The notes beneath the pieces were generated by a model. That model had not been told where the DNA came from and did no database searches. It saw only the letters and a list, made by a program, of their open reading frames with translations. The position numbers were made by a program, and so were the translations under genes. This document shows, piece by piece, positions 9,035 to 16,729 of a stretch of 22,336 nt of DNA. The DNA is from an uncultured Clostridia bacterium (lineage in GTDB: Bacteria; Bacillota; Clostridia; TANB77; CAG-508): positions 1 through 22,336 of the forward strand of contig CAKPLQ010000025.1 of NCBI GenBank assembly GCA_934167685.1, in the 5' to 3' direction. Numbering within the stretch: the first letter of the stretch is position 1; each line of letters opens with the position of its first letter.

Positions 9035-10651
9035 ATGGAAAAAGATTTAGATATAAAATTATATAATGAATATTTAGACGGAAACAAAGAAGCTTTTGAA
9101 ACATTATACAACAAGTATGAGAAGAAAATACAATATTTTATATATAATATAGTTAAAGATTATCAAAAAGCAGAAGACATTACTCAAGATGTGTTTATTT
9201 ATGTTATGCAAAATAGAATAAAACAAGGATATACATTCAAATATTATATATATTTGGTTGCCAAAAGCAGAGCATATAATTATATAAATACAGAGAAAAA
9301 TAGAATGAAAATAAATGAACAGTATTTTTCAAATGAATCAGATCAGGTTGAACAAGATGTTGCAGATATTGTAACTAGAAATGAAAAAAGAAAAGAAATA
9401 TTGAATGCAATAAATATGTTAGATGATAAATATAAAAATGCAATATATTTAGTAAAAATCGAAGAGTTAACCTATAGAGAAACAGCACAAATACTTGAAA
9501 TGTCTGTTCAAAATGTCAAAAATCTTATCCATAGAGGCAAAAAAGAATTATACAAAATTTTAATAAAGAAAGGATATGATGAAATGAACAAAGTTTTAAA
9601 AATATGTATTATTATTTTATGTGCAACTTTTATATTATCTGGAGTTACTTATGCAACAATAAAGATTATCGAAAATGTAAAAGGAAAAGCAGAAATAACA
9701 CCAACATATACAAGTAAATTATCATCAACAGACACAAACAAAGTATGGTGTGGAACATTTAATCTAGTATGGAATGATTTTATGAATGATGTTATTGGAG
9801 GAAAAATAGAATTTGAAGATGGACCATCAGAGTTAGCAGATGAATTAAATAAGCAGTCATTTACAGTAAATGAACTAAATCCTAATTCATATTTCAAAAA
9901 ACATGGTGTAGCAACATTTGATTTAAAAAATCAAATTGAAAATGGAATAAAACAGAGATTTAATGAAGATAGTAAAATATTAGATAAAGTAGAATGGGGA
10001 AATTCAGATGTATATGTTTTATATGCAATGTTAAAGAAAGAATTTAATTATTTAGAAAAATTTCCAACACTAAAAGATGACACATTCGGGAATTCTGAAC
10101 AAAAGGTAAAATATTTTGGAATTGAACCAGATACATTGCAGACTGCAAGTAAAAATATAGAAATACTATTCTATAATTCCAAAGAAGATTTTGCAATAAA
10201 GTTGAAAACAAAAGAAAATGAAGAGGTTTATTTATATAGAACAACTGGTGAAAACAAGTCTTTCGAAGAAAATTATAAAGAAATGTTAGAAAAACAAGCA
10301 CAATATACCGGAGATAAAAAATGGAACAAAATTGATGTTTTAAATATACCATTTATAAAAATCAGTGATGAAATAAATTATGATGAATTGTGTGGAAGAA
10401 TGATAAAAGGAACTAATTGGTATATTAGACAGGCGATTCAGACAATAGATTTTGAGTTAAACAATTATGGTGGAAGTGTAAAAAGTGAGGCTTTAATAGA
10501 AGCTTTAAAAGAAGCAGTATTTGAAAAGGGCAGAGAATTTATTTATAATGACGATTTTATTCTATATTTGAAAGAAGAAGATAAAGATAAACCTTATTTT
10601 GCATTAAAAGTTGATGATACAGATATATTAGTTAGTGCAGAAGAAAATTAG
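9035..10651 (+). CDS. ECF sigma factor fused to TM segment and serpin-like extracytoplasmic domain
   Basis: A 538-residue fusion. Residues 18-90 look like sigma region 2 (AFETLYNKYEKKIQYFI, then YQKAEDITQDVFIYVM). Residues 120-176 look like region 4 with a helix-turn-helix (LTYRETAQILEMSVQNVKN). One strong hydrophobic helix follows at 187-208. The remaining 330 residues should lie outside the membrane. Their layout recalls a divergent serpin: VYVLYAMLKKEF near the usual NAIYFKG position, then PTLKDDTFG, then AIQTIDFELNNYGG (about 467-480) where serpins have the hinge, and DDFILYLKE (about 506-514) where they have PFLFLI. This assignment was made by eye and is tentative. ATG 9035 is preferred over ATG 9017 because AGCAGGT precedes it at 7 nt and the ECF-like promoter would start transcripts between the two. 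A second good start lies at 9584. The gene is flanked by terminators. Confidence 0.75.
   Translation: MEKDLDIKLYNEYLDGNKEAFETLYNKYEKKIQYFIYNIVKDYQKAEDITQDVFIYVMQNRIKQGYTFKYYIYLVAKSRAYNYINTEKNRMKINEQYFSNESDQVEQDVADIVTRNEKRKEILNAINMLDDKYKNAIYLVKIEELTYRETAQILEMSVQNVKNLIHRGKKELYKILIKKGYDEMNKVLKICIIILCATFILSGVTYATIKIIENVKGKAEITPTYTSKLSSTDTNKVWCGTFNLVWNDFMNDVIGGKIEFEDGPSELADELNKQSFTVNELNPNSYFKKHGVATFDLKNQIENGIKQRFNEDSKILDKVEWGNSDVYVLYAMLKKEFNYLEKFPTLKDDTFGNSEQKVKYFGIEPDTLQTASKNIEILFYNSKEDFAIKLKTKENEEVYLYRTTGENKSFEENYKEMLEKQAQYTGDKKWNKIDVLNIPFIKISDEINYDELCGRMIKGTNWYIRQAIQTIDFELNNYGGSVKSEALIEALKEAVFEKGREFIYNDDFILYLKEEDKDKPYFALKVDDTDILVSAEEN
9568..9586 (+). promoter_or_regulatory. Internal ribosome binding site and start codon inside the sigma fusion
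   Basis: GAAAGGA (9568-9574), 9 bases, then an in-frame ATG (9584-9586, residue 184). The site lies exactly between the sigma region 4 and the membrane helix. Translation from here would give a 355-residue membrane-anchored protein starting MNKVLKICIII. It may mark the start of a once separate second gene. Confidence 0.55.
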
Positions 10652-10683
10652 GAAAATAGAATAAATTAATATAATTTGTATTA

Positions 10684-10726
10684 ATGTTACAGAAATATTA
10701 CAATTCTGTAACATTTTCTTTTTTTA
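10684..10726 (+). terminator. Rho-independent terminator after the sigma fusion gene
   Basis: ATGTTACAGAA (10684-10694) and TTCTGTAACAT (10704-10714) form an 11-bp stem with a 9-nt loop, followed by TTTCTTTTTTT. Confidence 0.88.
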
Positions 10727-10755
10727 AGACAAAATAAAATCTTTTATGATATAAT
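10726..10755 (+). promoter_or_regulatory. Extended -10 promoter for the helicase operon
   Basis: TGATATAAT (10747-10755) is an extended -10 element with a perfect TATAAT (10750-10755). AAGACA (10726-10731) at 18 bp is a partial -35. It overlaps the end of the preceding terminator, so the helicase unit has its own promoter. Confidence 0.65.
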
Positions 10756-10791
10756 TAAAATGAATTTTTATATATTTTGAGGGATGAATAG

Positions 10792-13700
10792 ATGGAAAAA
10801 GAAATGTTTGATATAGAGAAATTTAATGTAATAAGTGATGAAGAAAATTACTATTTTTTTAGGTCACTAGAACCAGGAGATGTAGAAGACCTAGAAAAAG
10901 GTATTATTAAAGATGGAGAAAATTACCAGAAGTTAAGAACAGACAGAGAAAGATGGGAAGAAACACATCAAGAAGCTCCAAGATGGAATGCTGAAAGTAC
11001 AGTATCATTAGAGGAAATGTATAATCATATAAAAATTCATTATAGTTTACAAACAAATTGTATATCATTGTCAAGCAATGCCAATGTGGCAAGAACATAT
11101 GGAGAAACTTTTAGTGATAAATATGTTATGATAAAAGTTCCTAAAAAAGAGATGGGAGAAAAAGTCTTTCATGCTGGGCAATATATGTTAGATGAAATCG
11201 AGAAAAAAGTAGAACAAAGAATTACAGAAGGTGGAATTTCTGAAAATATATTAAAAGATTTACAAGAAGTAGAAAATGCCAAAACATCTGATGAAATTAA
11301 AGAATTAATAAAAAGAAAATATAAAACACCAAAAAAATTAGATGAGACTAAAGCAAGACCAAACAAAGGAATAAGTTATAAATCACCACATGCAAGAGTA
11401 AGCAGTTGGCAATCATTAGATGAAAAGCAAACTTTAGAAAAAAATAAGATAATTGCAAAACTTACAATATTAGAACACAAAAAATTGATGGAACCTCTAA
11501 TGTCACATTCAGCTAATAATAATCTATTAGTACGAACTGTAGGAAATGCGTTTGCTTCTAGTGAACAAATATATTATGGGGATATTGAAGGTAATAGAAT
11601 TACAGATATATCTAAAGAAGCATTGGATATGTTTGGTTTGTTGCAACAGGTAGAAGGTCAAGACAAACAAATTGTTGATGAATTAAAAAGAGAGTTAATT
11701 CGATTTGTAAATGGTGGTAATAAAATAGAAATACCAGAAAATAGTATATTAAAAAGTGAAGCACAAGCAAAAGATGATATATCAATAGAAGAAATGTATG
11801 AATTAACAGATGGAAAAGTAGAATATGGAGAGGCTAGTTCTATTGTTAAAAATTTATTTTATTTAGCCAAAGGTCAAGCGTTAGCAAGAGTGCTAGCAAA
11901 AGAATTAAGAAAGATAACCAATAATAATTCTAAATATAAAGAAGTAATTAAATACATAGAAGATAATGGATTTGAAATAGAGCCAAAGATAATAACAAGG
12001 CAGAGTAATAAAGGCTATAAATTGAGCGAATCTGTTAATTTGAATTTAAAACCAGATGAAAAAGAATTAGTAGAACAAATAAAATTACTTTTAGATGAAG
12101 AACAAGATGAGATAATTAAAAGTGGAGGTTTGTCAAATGTTCAAGGATTGATTACTGATAATTTTTCTAAGCTACAAAAAGAAGAGCAAATATCAAAAGA
12201 AAGATATTATGCAGAAGCGATATTTTCTATGTATGATTGGAAAGAGATTGGAATTGATGAATTTTCAGTTGCAGAAAGAGAAAATTTAATTCAGAGAATA
12301 CAAAAAGAAAATTGTGTAGATGTATATAGGCAACTAGAGAAACAAGGAATTGCAAGAAAAGATATTCCAAGAATTTTATTAAATACAATAACAGGCAGAA
12401 AAGATAATTTAGATGAAGAACTTTCAATAGAGCAAGTAGAAAGATTTTTAGGGTATTATGATGTACCTAATACTGGAATAAAGTTAAGGCCATATCAACA
12501 AAAAGCCACAGATAATACGGATAAAATATTAGAAAACAACAGATTTGCATCAGTAATTCTGCCAACAGGTGGAGGAAAAAGTTTTATTGCTTTAGACCAA
12601 TTGATTAAACATCAAAATGATAAAATGCTATATTTAGCGCCACAAAATGAAATTTTGGAGCAGATGAAAGACTATGTAATAAAATACATACATGGACCAG
12701 TAAATTCATTAGGAAAAAGCAAAGATGAGTTAGTTGCAGAAGTGTTTCCAAATTTGAAATTTGCTACATATTCAAGTTTACTTTCAAAAGATGAAGAAGA
12801 ATTAAAAGAAAAATATGATTTTATTACTTTAGATGAATTACACAGAACAGGTGCATCAGAGTGGGGAGACAGATTAAATACATTATTAGATAATCAACCA
12901 GAAACAACAAAAGTGTTAGGAATAACTGCAACACCAAGAAGAGATGCAGATGGTAAAAATATGGCTAATGAAATTGCAGAAAGATTAGGATATACCAATA
13001 AGGATGCTGTTAGAGGAAAACATGTAGCAATAAATATGAGCTTGACAAATGCAATAAGAATGGGGTTAGTAGTAAATCCTAAACTAGTTAGCTGTGCATA
13101 TACTTTAAAAACAGATGGTAGCTTAGATAGATTAAAAAATAAAATTGACCAGATAGAAGATATTAAAGTAAGAAATGAGAAACTAGAAAAATATGAAAAA
13201 TTAAGAAGAAATATAGATAAAGCAGAGGGAATACCAGAAATATTACAATCAAATGTGAAAAAAGGTGGAAAGTATATAGTATTTTTGCCAATGGTAGATG
13301 AGCTTGAAGATGAAGATGGAAATAAGATTGGTAGAAAAAAAGGAAAAGCTAAAATAGCAGATTATGAAAAACAAATAGCCGAATATTTTAAAGGCTCAGA
13401 TATAACCCCAAATTTTCATTCAATGCTTGGAGAATATGGAGATAAATCCAATGCCAAAAGACTAGAAGAATTTCAGAGTAGAAACACTGATGATACAGAA
13501 TTTATGCTTGTAATGAATAAAGCAAATGAAGGACTACATTTAGATAAATTGGATGGAATGATATGGTTACGCCCTATGGATGAAAATTCTAGAATACTAT
13601 ATTTACAGCAGTTAGGAAGAGTAATATATTCAGAAGACCCTGACAATCCAACAAAAGAGGAAGATAGACCAGTAGTAATTGACTTAGTAAATAATACATT

Positions 13701-15087
13701 AAAGGTTAATTGGAAAAATGAGATTACAGAACAAGATGATATAGAAATGCTGAATATTATTATTGACTGGACTGGAAAACATGATGGAATATTACCAGAT
13801 ATAAATAGCAATGATAAAGAAGAAAATGGTTATGCGCGAGTTTTGAAAGAGATACAAAATAAGTATAAAGAGTACTTGAATAATAATTTTGAAGATTTGA
13901 CTGATGAGCAAATAGATGAGGTTCAAGAGATTTTAAGACTTGGTGCTGAAATTGATTTATGGCAAAGCGAGTTGCCTGATAGAATCGCTAGAAAAGGTGA
14001 AAATAGGAATAATGGTATTCACAATAGTTATGAAGGACCTTTTGAACTTGGGGGTGTGGAGAAGGATTTTGTTGAATTTGAAGAAGAGGTAGATAATGCT
14101 AATAATATTGTTGATAAATTTATAAGAAAATTAGAAGTATTAACAGAGCTTGGAGTAGATGTTTCTAAATTACAAAATAATGATACAATAAAAACATTAG
14201 CAGAAAAGTCAAATATTGAAATAAAAGAAGAACAAGAAAATACGATTGGAATTGAATTAAATGATAAAATAGGAAAAGCAAGAGCATATATTGCTAGTAC
14301 ATATAGAGGAACAGGAGAAGGGACAAAGCCAACAGAAGACCAAGTAAAAAGATTATTAGAGCTAGGAATTAATCTTAAAAAAAGAGATGTAGCGCAAGAA
14401 CTTATAGAAAAAATAGAAAAATTGACAGAGATGGGAGTAGATGTTTCTAAATTACAAAATAATGATACAATACAAACATTAGCAGAAAAATCAGGAGTGA
14501 ACATAGCAGAAGACCAAGCAAATAAGCTTGGAATTGAATTAAATGATAAAATAGGAAAATCAAAAAAGGATATTGCTGATGCATATAGGGGGAAAAGAAG
14601 AGATAGAACAAAGCCAACAGAAGACCAAGTAAAAAGATTATTAGAGCTAGGAATTAATCTTAAAAAAAGAGATGTAGCGCAAGAATTTATAGAAAAATTA
14701 GAAAAATTGACAGAGATGGGAGTAGATGTTTCTAAATTACAAAGTAATGATACAATACAAACATTAGCAGAAAAATCAGGAGTGAAAATAACGGAAGACA
14801 AAGCAAATAAGCTTGAAATTGAATTAAATGATAAAATAGGAAAGGCAAAAGATAAAATTGCTAGTGTATATAGAGGAACGGGAAAAGGGACAAAACCAAC
14901 AGAAGAACAAGTAAAAAGATTATTAGAGCTGGGAATTAGCTTGGAAAGAAAGAGAAGGACTTCAAAAGAAATAGCAGAAGCAACAATCAGTTCAATAAAA
15001 GACATAGAACTAGCAGACAAAGAAGACAAAGCATTACAAGAACTAGTAGAAAAAAATAAAACACAGAAGAAGGAGGAACAGAAATAA
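10792..15087 (+). CDS. Large SF2 (DEAD/DEAH-like) helicase with C-terminal tandem repeats
   Basis: A 1431-residue protein, function unknown. The helicase core starts at RPYQQ (566). It has Walker A PTGGGKS (591-597), a DELH box (681-684), motif III-like ITATP (around 712-714), and motif VI-like QQLGRVIY (939-946), where the usual last arginine is tyrosine. About 560 residues precede the core. Their first 140 include FFRSLEPGD (R24) and CISLSSNANVARTYG (90-104), which faintly recall ADP-ribosyltransferase folds; this is a weak guess. After the core, three repeats of 94-95 residues (about 1114-1397) carry LTEMGVDVSKLQ, TLAEKSGV, a short segment like helicase-associated domains, and TKPTEDQVKRLLELGI. 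No nuclease or methylase motif was seen. The gene has a GAGGGA ribosome site, and its TAA overlaps the next ATG. It may be an accessory or defence helicase; this is inferred only from architecture. Confidence 0.85.
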   Translation: MEKEMFDIEKFNVISDEENYYFFRSLEPGDVEDLEKGIIKDGENYQKLRTDRERWEETHQEAPRWNAESTVSLEEMYNHIKIHYSLQTNCISLSSNANVARTYGETFSDKYVMIKVPKKEMGEKVFHAGQYMLDEIEKKVEQRITEGGISENILKDLQEVENAKTSDEIKELIKRKYKTPKKLDETKARPNKGISYKSPHARVSSWQSLDEKQTLEKNKIIAKLTILEHKKLMEPLMSHSANNNLLVRTVGNAFASSEQIYYGDIEGNRITDISKEALDMFGLLQQVEGQDKQIVDELKRELIRFVNGGNKIEIPENSILKSEAQAKDDISIEEMYELTDGKVEYGEASSIVKNLFYLAKGQALARVLAKELRKITNNNSKYKEVIKYIEDNGFEIEPKIITRQSNKGYKLSESVNLNLKPDEKELVEQIKLLLDEEQDEIIKSGGLSNVQGLITDNFSKLQKEEQISKERYYAEAIFSMYDWKEIGIDEFSVAERENLIQRIQKENCVDVYRQLEKQGIARKDIPRILLNTITGRKDNLDEELSIEQVERFLGYYDVPNTGIKLRPYQQKATDNTDKILENNRFASVILPTGGGKSFIALDQLIKHQNDKMLYLAPQNEILEQMKDYVIKYIHGPVNSLGKSKDELVAEVFPNLKFATYSSLLSKDEEELKEKYDFITLDELHRTGASEWGDRLNTLLDNQPETTKVLGITATPRRDADGKNMANEIAERLGYTNKDAVRGKHVAINMSLTNAIRMGLVVNPKLVSCAYTLKTDGSLDRLKNKIDQIEDIKVRNEKLEKYEKLRRNIDKAEGIPEILQSNVKKGGKYIVFLPMVDELEDEDGNKIGRKKGKAKIADYEKQIAEYFKGSDITPNFHSMLGEYGDKSNAKRLEEFQSRNTDDTEFMLVMNKANEGLHLDKLDGMIWLRPMDENSRILYLQQLGRVIYSEDPDNPTKEEDRPVVIDLVNNTLKVNWKNEITEQDDIEMLNIIIDWTGKHDGILPDINSNDKEENGYARVLKEIQNKYKEYLNNNFEDLTDEQIDEVQEILRLGAEIDLWQSELPDRIARKGENRNNGIHNSYEGPFELGGVEKDFVEFEEEVDNANNIVDKFIRKLEVLTELGVDVSKLQNNDTIKTLAEKSNIEIKEEQENTIGIELNDKIGKARAYIASTYRGTGEGTKPTEDQVKRLLELGINLKKRDVAQELIEKIEKLTEMGVDVSKLQNNDTIQTLAEKSGVNIAEDQANKLGIELNDKIGKSKKDIADAYRGKRRDRTKPTEDQVKRLLELGINLKKRDVAQEFIEKLEKLTEMGVDVSKLQSNDTIQTLAEKSGVKITEDKANKLEIELNDKIGKAKDKIASVYRGTGKGTKPTEEQVKRLLELGISLERKRRTSKEIAEATISSIKDIELADKEDKALQELVEKNKTQKKEEQK
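14131..14982 (+). repeat. Three tandem ~94-codon repeats in the helicase gene
   Basis: Units begin at 14131, 14413 and 14698 (94, then 95 codons). Copies two and three are very similar at the DNA level; 78 bases are identical at 14323-14400 and 14608-14685, synonymous sites included. This indicates recent internal duplication or gene conversion. Confidence 0.9.
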
Positions 15088-15533
15088 TGAGTAATCGAGA
15101 AAATGCATATACAGAAGTATATACAATCTTACAAGAATTAAATGAAGAAGAATATAGTAAAATTCCTCCAGAAATATTAGAAACAATAGAAGAAAATATG
15201 AACGAAGAATATGAGTTTGTATTAGATGACGAGTTGGAATTAAAAGAACAACAAATGTTACCAGAGACTAAAGCAATACTATTCAATCTGTTTAGAGATT
15301 ATTTGGCAACAACAGAGCAAAAAGAAAAAATAATTAAAATGCAAAATGAAGAAAGACAAAAGAATGAATTGAAAAAACAACAAAATTATAATGTTGATGT
15401 ATTTCAAAATAAAACAAAGATAAGTACAAAAACAATTGAAAATCAAGATAATGAATTGATTAAATACAAAGAAAGTATTTTTAGTAAAATATGCAACTTT
15501 TTTAAGATACATTTTCAAAGAAAGAGGTATTGA
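15087..15533 (+). CDS. Small acidic protein coupled to the helicase, unknown function
   Basis: A 148-residue protein. I do not recognise a named domain, although the opening (AYTEVYTILQELNEE, then KIPPEILETIEENMNEEYEF and ETKAILFNLFRDYLA) feels like a recurrent clostridial small-protein family. The first 85 residues are acidic and helical; the middle is rich in Q, K and E. The end, SIFSKICNFFKIHFQRKRY, is a basic amphipathic stretch that could touch membrane or nucleic acid. Its ATG shares one base with the helicase stop (TAATG), and AGGAGG (15070-15075) lies 11 bases before it, so it is translationally coupled to the helicase and probably acts with it. A run of six T near the end (15488-15493) is a possible slippage or sequencing-error site; losing one T would extend the protein. 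Confidence 0.85.
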   Translation: MSNRENAYTEVYTILQELNEEEYSKIPPEILETIEENMNEEYEFVLDDELELKEQQMLPETKAILFNLFRDYLATTEQKEKIIKMQNEERQKNELKKQQNYNVDVFQNKTKISTKTIENQDNELIKYKESIFSKICNFFKIHFQRKRY

Positions 15534-15619
15534 AAAAAAGGAATATTTTATAATAAGCGCTGATGAAAAAGACAATTTTAAAATCATATTGCACAAATGT
15601 TAAAAGAACTTAAAAATGC

Positions 15620-15642
15620 ATAATTAAATAGTATTTAATTAT
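15620..15642. repeat. 23-bp AT inverted repeat between convergent genes
   Basis: ATAATTAAATA (15620-15630) and TATTTAATTAT (15632-15642) are perfect complements around one G. It may be a secondary terminator stem or a protein site; nothing decides between these. Confidence 0.5.
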
Positions 15643-15656
15643 AACAGTAAAAATAG

Positions 15657-15689
15657 AATAGAGTAGAAACTAAAAATTTCTGCTCTATT
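15657..15689. terminator. Bidirectional terminator between the helicase operon and tetR
   Basis: AATAGAGTAGAAA (15657-15669) pairs with TTTCTGCTCTATT (15677-15689), 13 bp with one G-U in one direction. T-rich DNA follows on the + side and A-rich DNA precedes it, so it can serve both convergent genes. The tetR stop codon lies inside the right arm. Confidence 0.82.
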
Positions 15690-16278
15690 TTAAAATATTT
15701 TTAATAATATCAATAACTTCATTTTCCATAATATCATAATTAATTTGAGGATGTTTATGATAAACAATCTCATGACACAAGTTATCAACCATATTAATAA
15801 TAATATGAACTTTTTCTCTAGGATTTTCAAGATGAATATTATTGTTTTCAAGTAAAGTGACAATTTTTTCAGTAGTTTCAAACTCGAAATTTTTAAATAT
15901 AGCAGAAATATCACTATCCAAATGTGACATAGCAATAAGCTCCTCATGAGCTTTTTTAGAAATAGTATGAGTTTCTATAAATTTATCAATCATAGTATTC
16001 AAAAGTTTATCAAAATTATTTATTTCAATTTTTTGACTTTCTAATACATTAATCATAGGGAACATTATACTATTTGAATATTGTTTAATACCTTCTATAA
16101 ATATATCTTTTTTATCATTAAAATATTGATAAATTATACCTGTTGAGACTCCTGCACTTTCTGCAATATCTGGGGTGGATGTATTATAATACCCTTTTTC
16201 ACACATAAGTTCAAAGCCTTTTTCTATTATTTTATTTCTTTTTTCAATTGATCTTTTTTGAGTTGGAATTCTAGTCAT
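15685..16278 (-). CDS. TetR/AcrR-family transcriptional regulator
   Basis: A 197-residue regulator. The N-terminal helix-turn-helix is clear: RNKIIEKGFELMCEKGYYNT, then PDIAESAGVSTGIIYQYFNDKKDIF, the usual TetR_N pattern. The remainder should be the all-helical ligand-binding and dimer domain, whose ligand cannot be read. ATG 16278 is chosen: AGAGG lies 8 bases before it, while the in-frame GTG at 16287 overlaps that ribosome site. TetR proteins commonly control a neighbouring exporter, and here the ABC genes at 16792-19791 diverge from it, so that is the likely target, with itself. Candidate operators are given separately. It ends within a terminator shared with the convergent helicase operon. 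Confidence 0.92.
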   Translation of the reverse strand: MTRIPTQKRSIEKRNKIIEKGFELMCEKGYYNTSTPDIAESAGVSTGIIYQYFNDKKDIFIEGIKQYSNSIMFPMINVLESQKIEINNFDKLLNTMIDKFIETHTISKKAHEELIAMSHLDSDISAIFKNFEFETTEKIVTLLENNNIHLENPREKVHIIINMVDNLCHEIVYHKHPQINYDIMENEVIDIIKNILK

Positions 16279-16299
16279 TTTATGCACCTCTTAGAGTTT

Positions 16300-16328
16300 A
16301 TTATACATTCATAAATGTGAAAAATCAA
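16300..16328 (-). promoter_or_regulatory. Promoter of tetR with internal palindrome
   Basis: On the minus strand, TTGATT (16328-16323), 17 bases, then TATAAT (16305-16300). The spacer is nearly filled by the palindrome ACATTCATAAATGT (16305-16318, 6 of 7 pairs), which touches the -10 box. A protein bound there would block RNA polymerase, so it is a candidate site for TetR autoregulation. Confidence 0.7.
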
Positions 16329-16340
16329 GAAAAGTAAAAA

Positions 16341-16380
16341 AATAACCCCCTATACAGGGATTGGAATTAATGTATAGGGG
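16341..16380 (-). terminator. Terminator of the 32-codon minus-strand gene
   Basis: CCCCTATACA (16347-16356) and TGTATAGGGG (16371-16380) form a perfect 10-bp stem with a 14-nt loop. Read on the minus strand, it is followed by TTATTTTTTT. It ends seven bases after the small gene, so that gene is its own transcription unit. Confidence 0.85.
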
Positions 16381-16386
16381 AATAAA

Positions 16387-16485
16387 TTAATTTTTAGTTA
16401 AATTTTCAGATTCGAGATTAGATAATCTAAAGTCAAGACTTTTAAGATTTGATAAAATGTCATCAAGTTTTTCATTAATATCCAT
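16387..16485 (-). CDS. Small 32-residue protein, unknown function
   Basis: A short minus-strand gene with all the marks of expression. AAGGAGGTGAT, a full match to the 16S anti-Shine-Dalgarno, ends five bases before ATG 16485. A near-consensus promoter lies upstream (16560-16588), and a strong terminator lies just after the stop. The peptide begins MDINEKLDDILSNLKSL and is charged and regularly spaced in leucine/isoleucine (L7, I10, L11, L14, L17, L21, L24), which suggests one amphipathic helix or a short coiled coil. There is no membrane segment or signal peptide. It sits between tetR and the divergent ABC genes and could be a small regulator or partner of one of them, but nothing in the sequence shows which. 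I know no family name for it. Confidence 0.75.
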   Translation of the reverse strand: MDINEKLDDILSNLKSLDFRLSNLESENLTKN

Positions 16486-16559
16486 GGAAATCACCTCCTT
16501 AACAAAAAAATATATAACAATTTTGAAATAAAAAATAATGAATTAAAAACTATAGCAAA

Positions 16560-16588
16560 AGTATACAGTTAAATAGAGTATTTGTCAA
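16560..16588 (-). promoter_or_regulatory. Strong promoter of the 32-codon gene
   Basis: On the minus strand, TTGACA (16588-16583), 17 bases, then TATACT (16565-16560), 11 of 12 to consensus. The leader would be about 67 nt. Transcription runs through the small gene toward its terminator. Confidence 0.82.
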
Positions 16589-16653
16589 TACAAAAATTAA
16601 TAAATGAACAATAAAAAGCTCGAAAGATTGTGTAATAATTATTAGAAAACACA

Positions 16654-16675
16654 AATATGAAAAAACTTTCATATT
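16654..16675. repeat. Inverted repeat upstream of the ABC promoter, candidate operator
   Basis: AATATGAAA (16654-16662) and TTTCATATT (16667-16675) are perfect 9-bp arms around a 4-bp centre. The repeat ends three bases before the -35 box, a common place for a regulator site. The spacing differs from the palindrome in the tetR promoter, so a shared binding protein is not evident. Confidence 0.55.
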
Positions 16676-16678
16676 CTA

Positions 16679-16707
16679 TTGACTGAAGAAGGTAAAAGAA
16701 GTATAAT
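16679..16707 (+). promoter_or_regulatory. Promoter of the ABC transporter operon
   Basis: TTGACT (16679-16684), a 17-bp spacer, then TATAAT (16702-16707), 11 of 12 to consensus. Transcription should begin near 16714, leaving a leader of about 78 nt. Confidence 0.85.
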
Positions 16708-16729
16708 CAAGAAAAAATAAAAGAGGGAA

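Noticed and set aside
14028..15029. Long minus-strand open frame of 333 codons
   Set aside because: It lies wholly opposite the helicase repeats, its periodicity mirrors theirs, and it lacks a ribosome site. It is a shadow of the repeat codons.
16633..16644. 12-bp palindrome TAATAATTATTA
   Set aside because: All A/T and expected by chance in this composition; no placement that supports a role.
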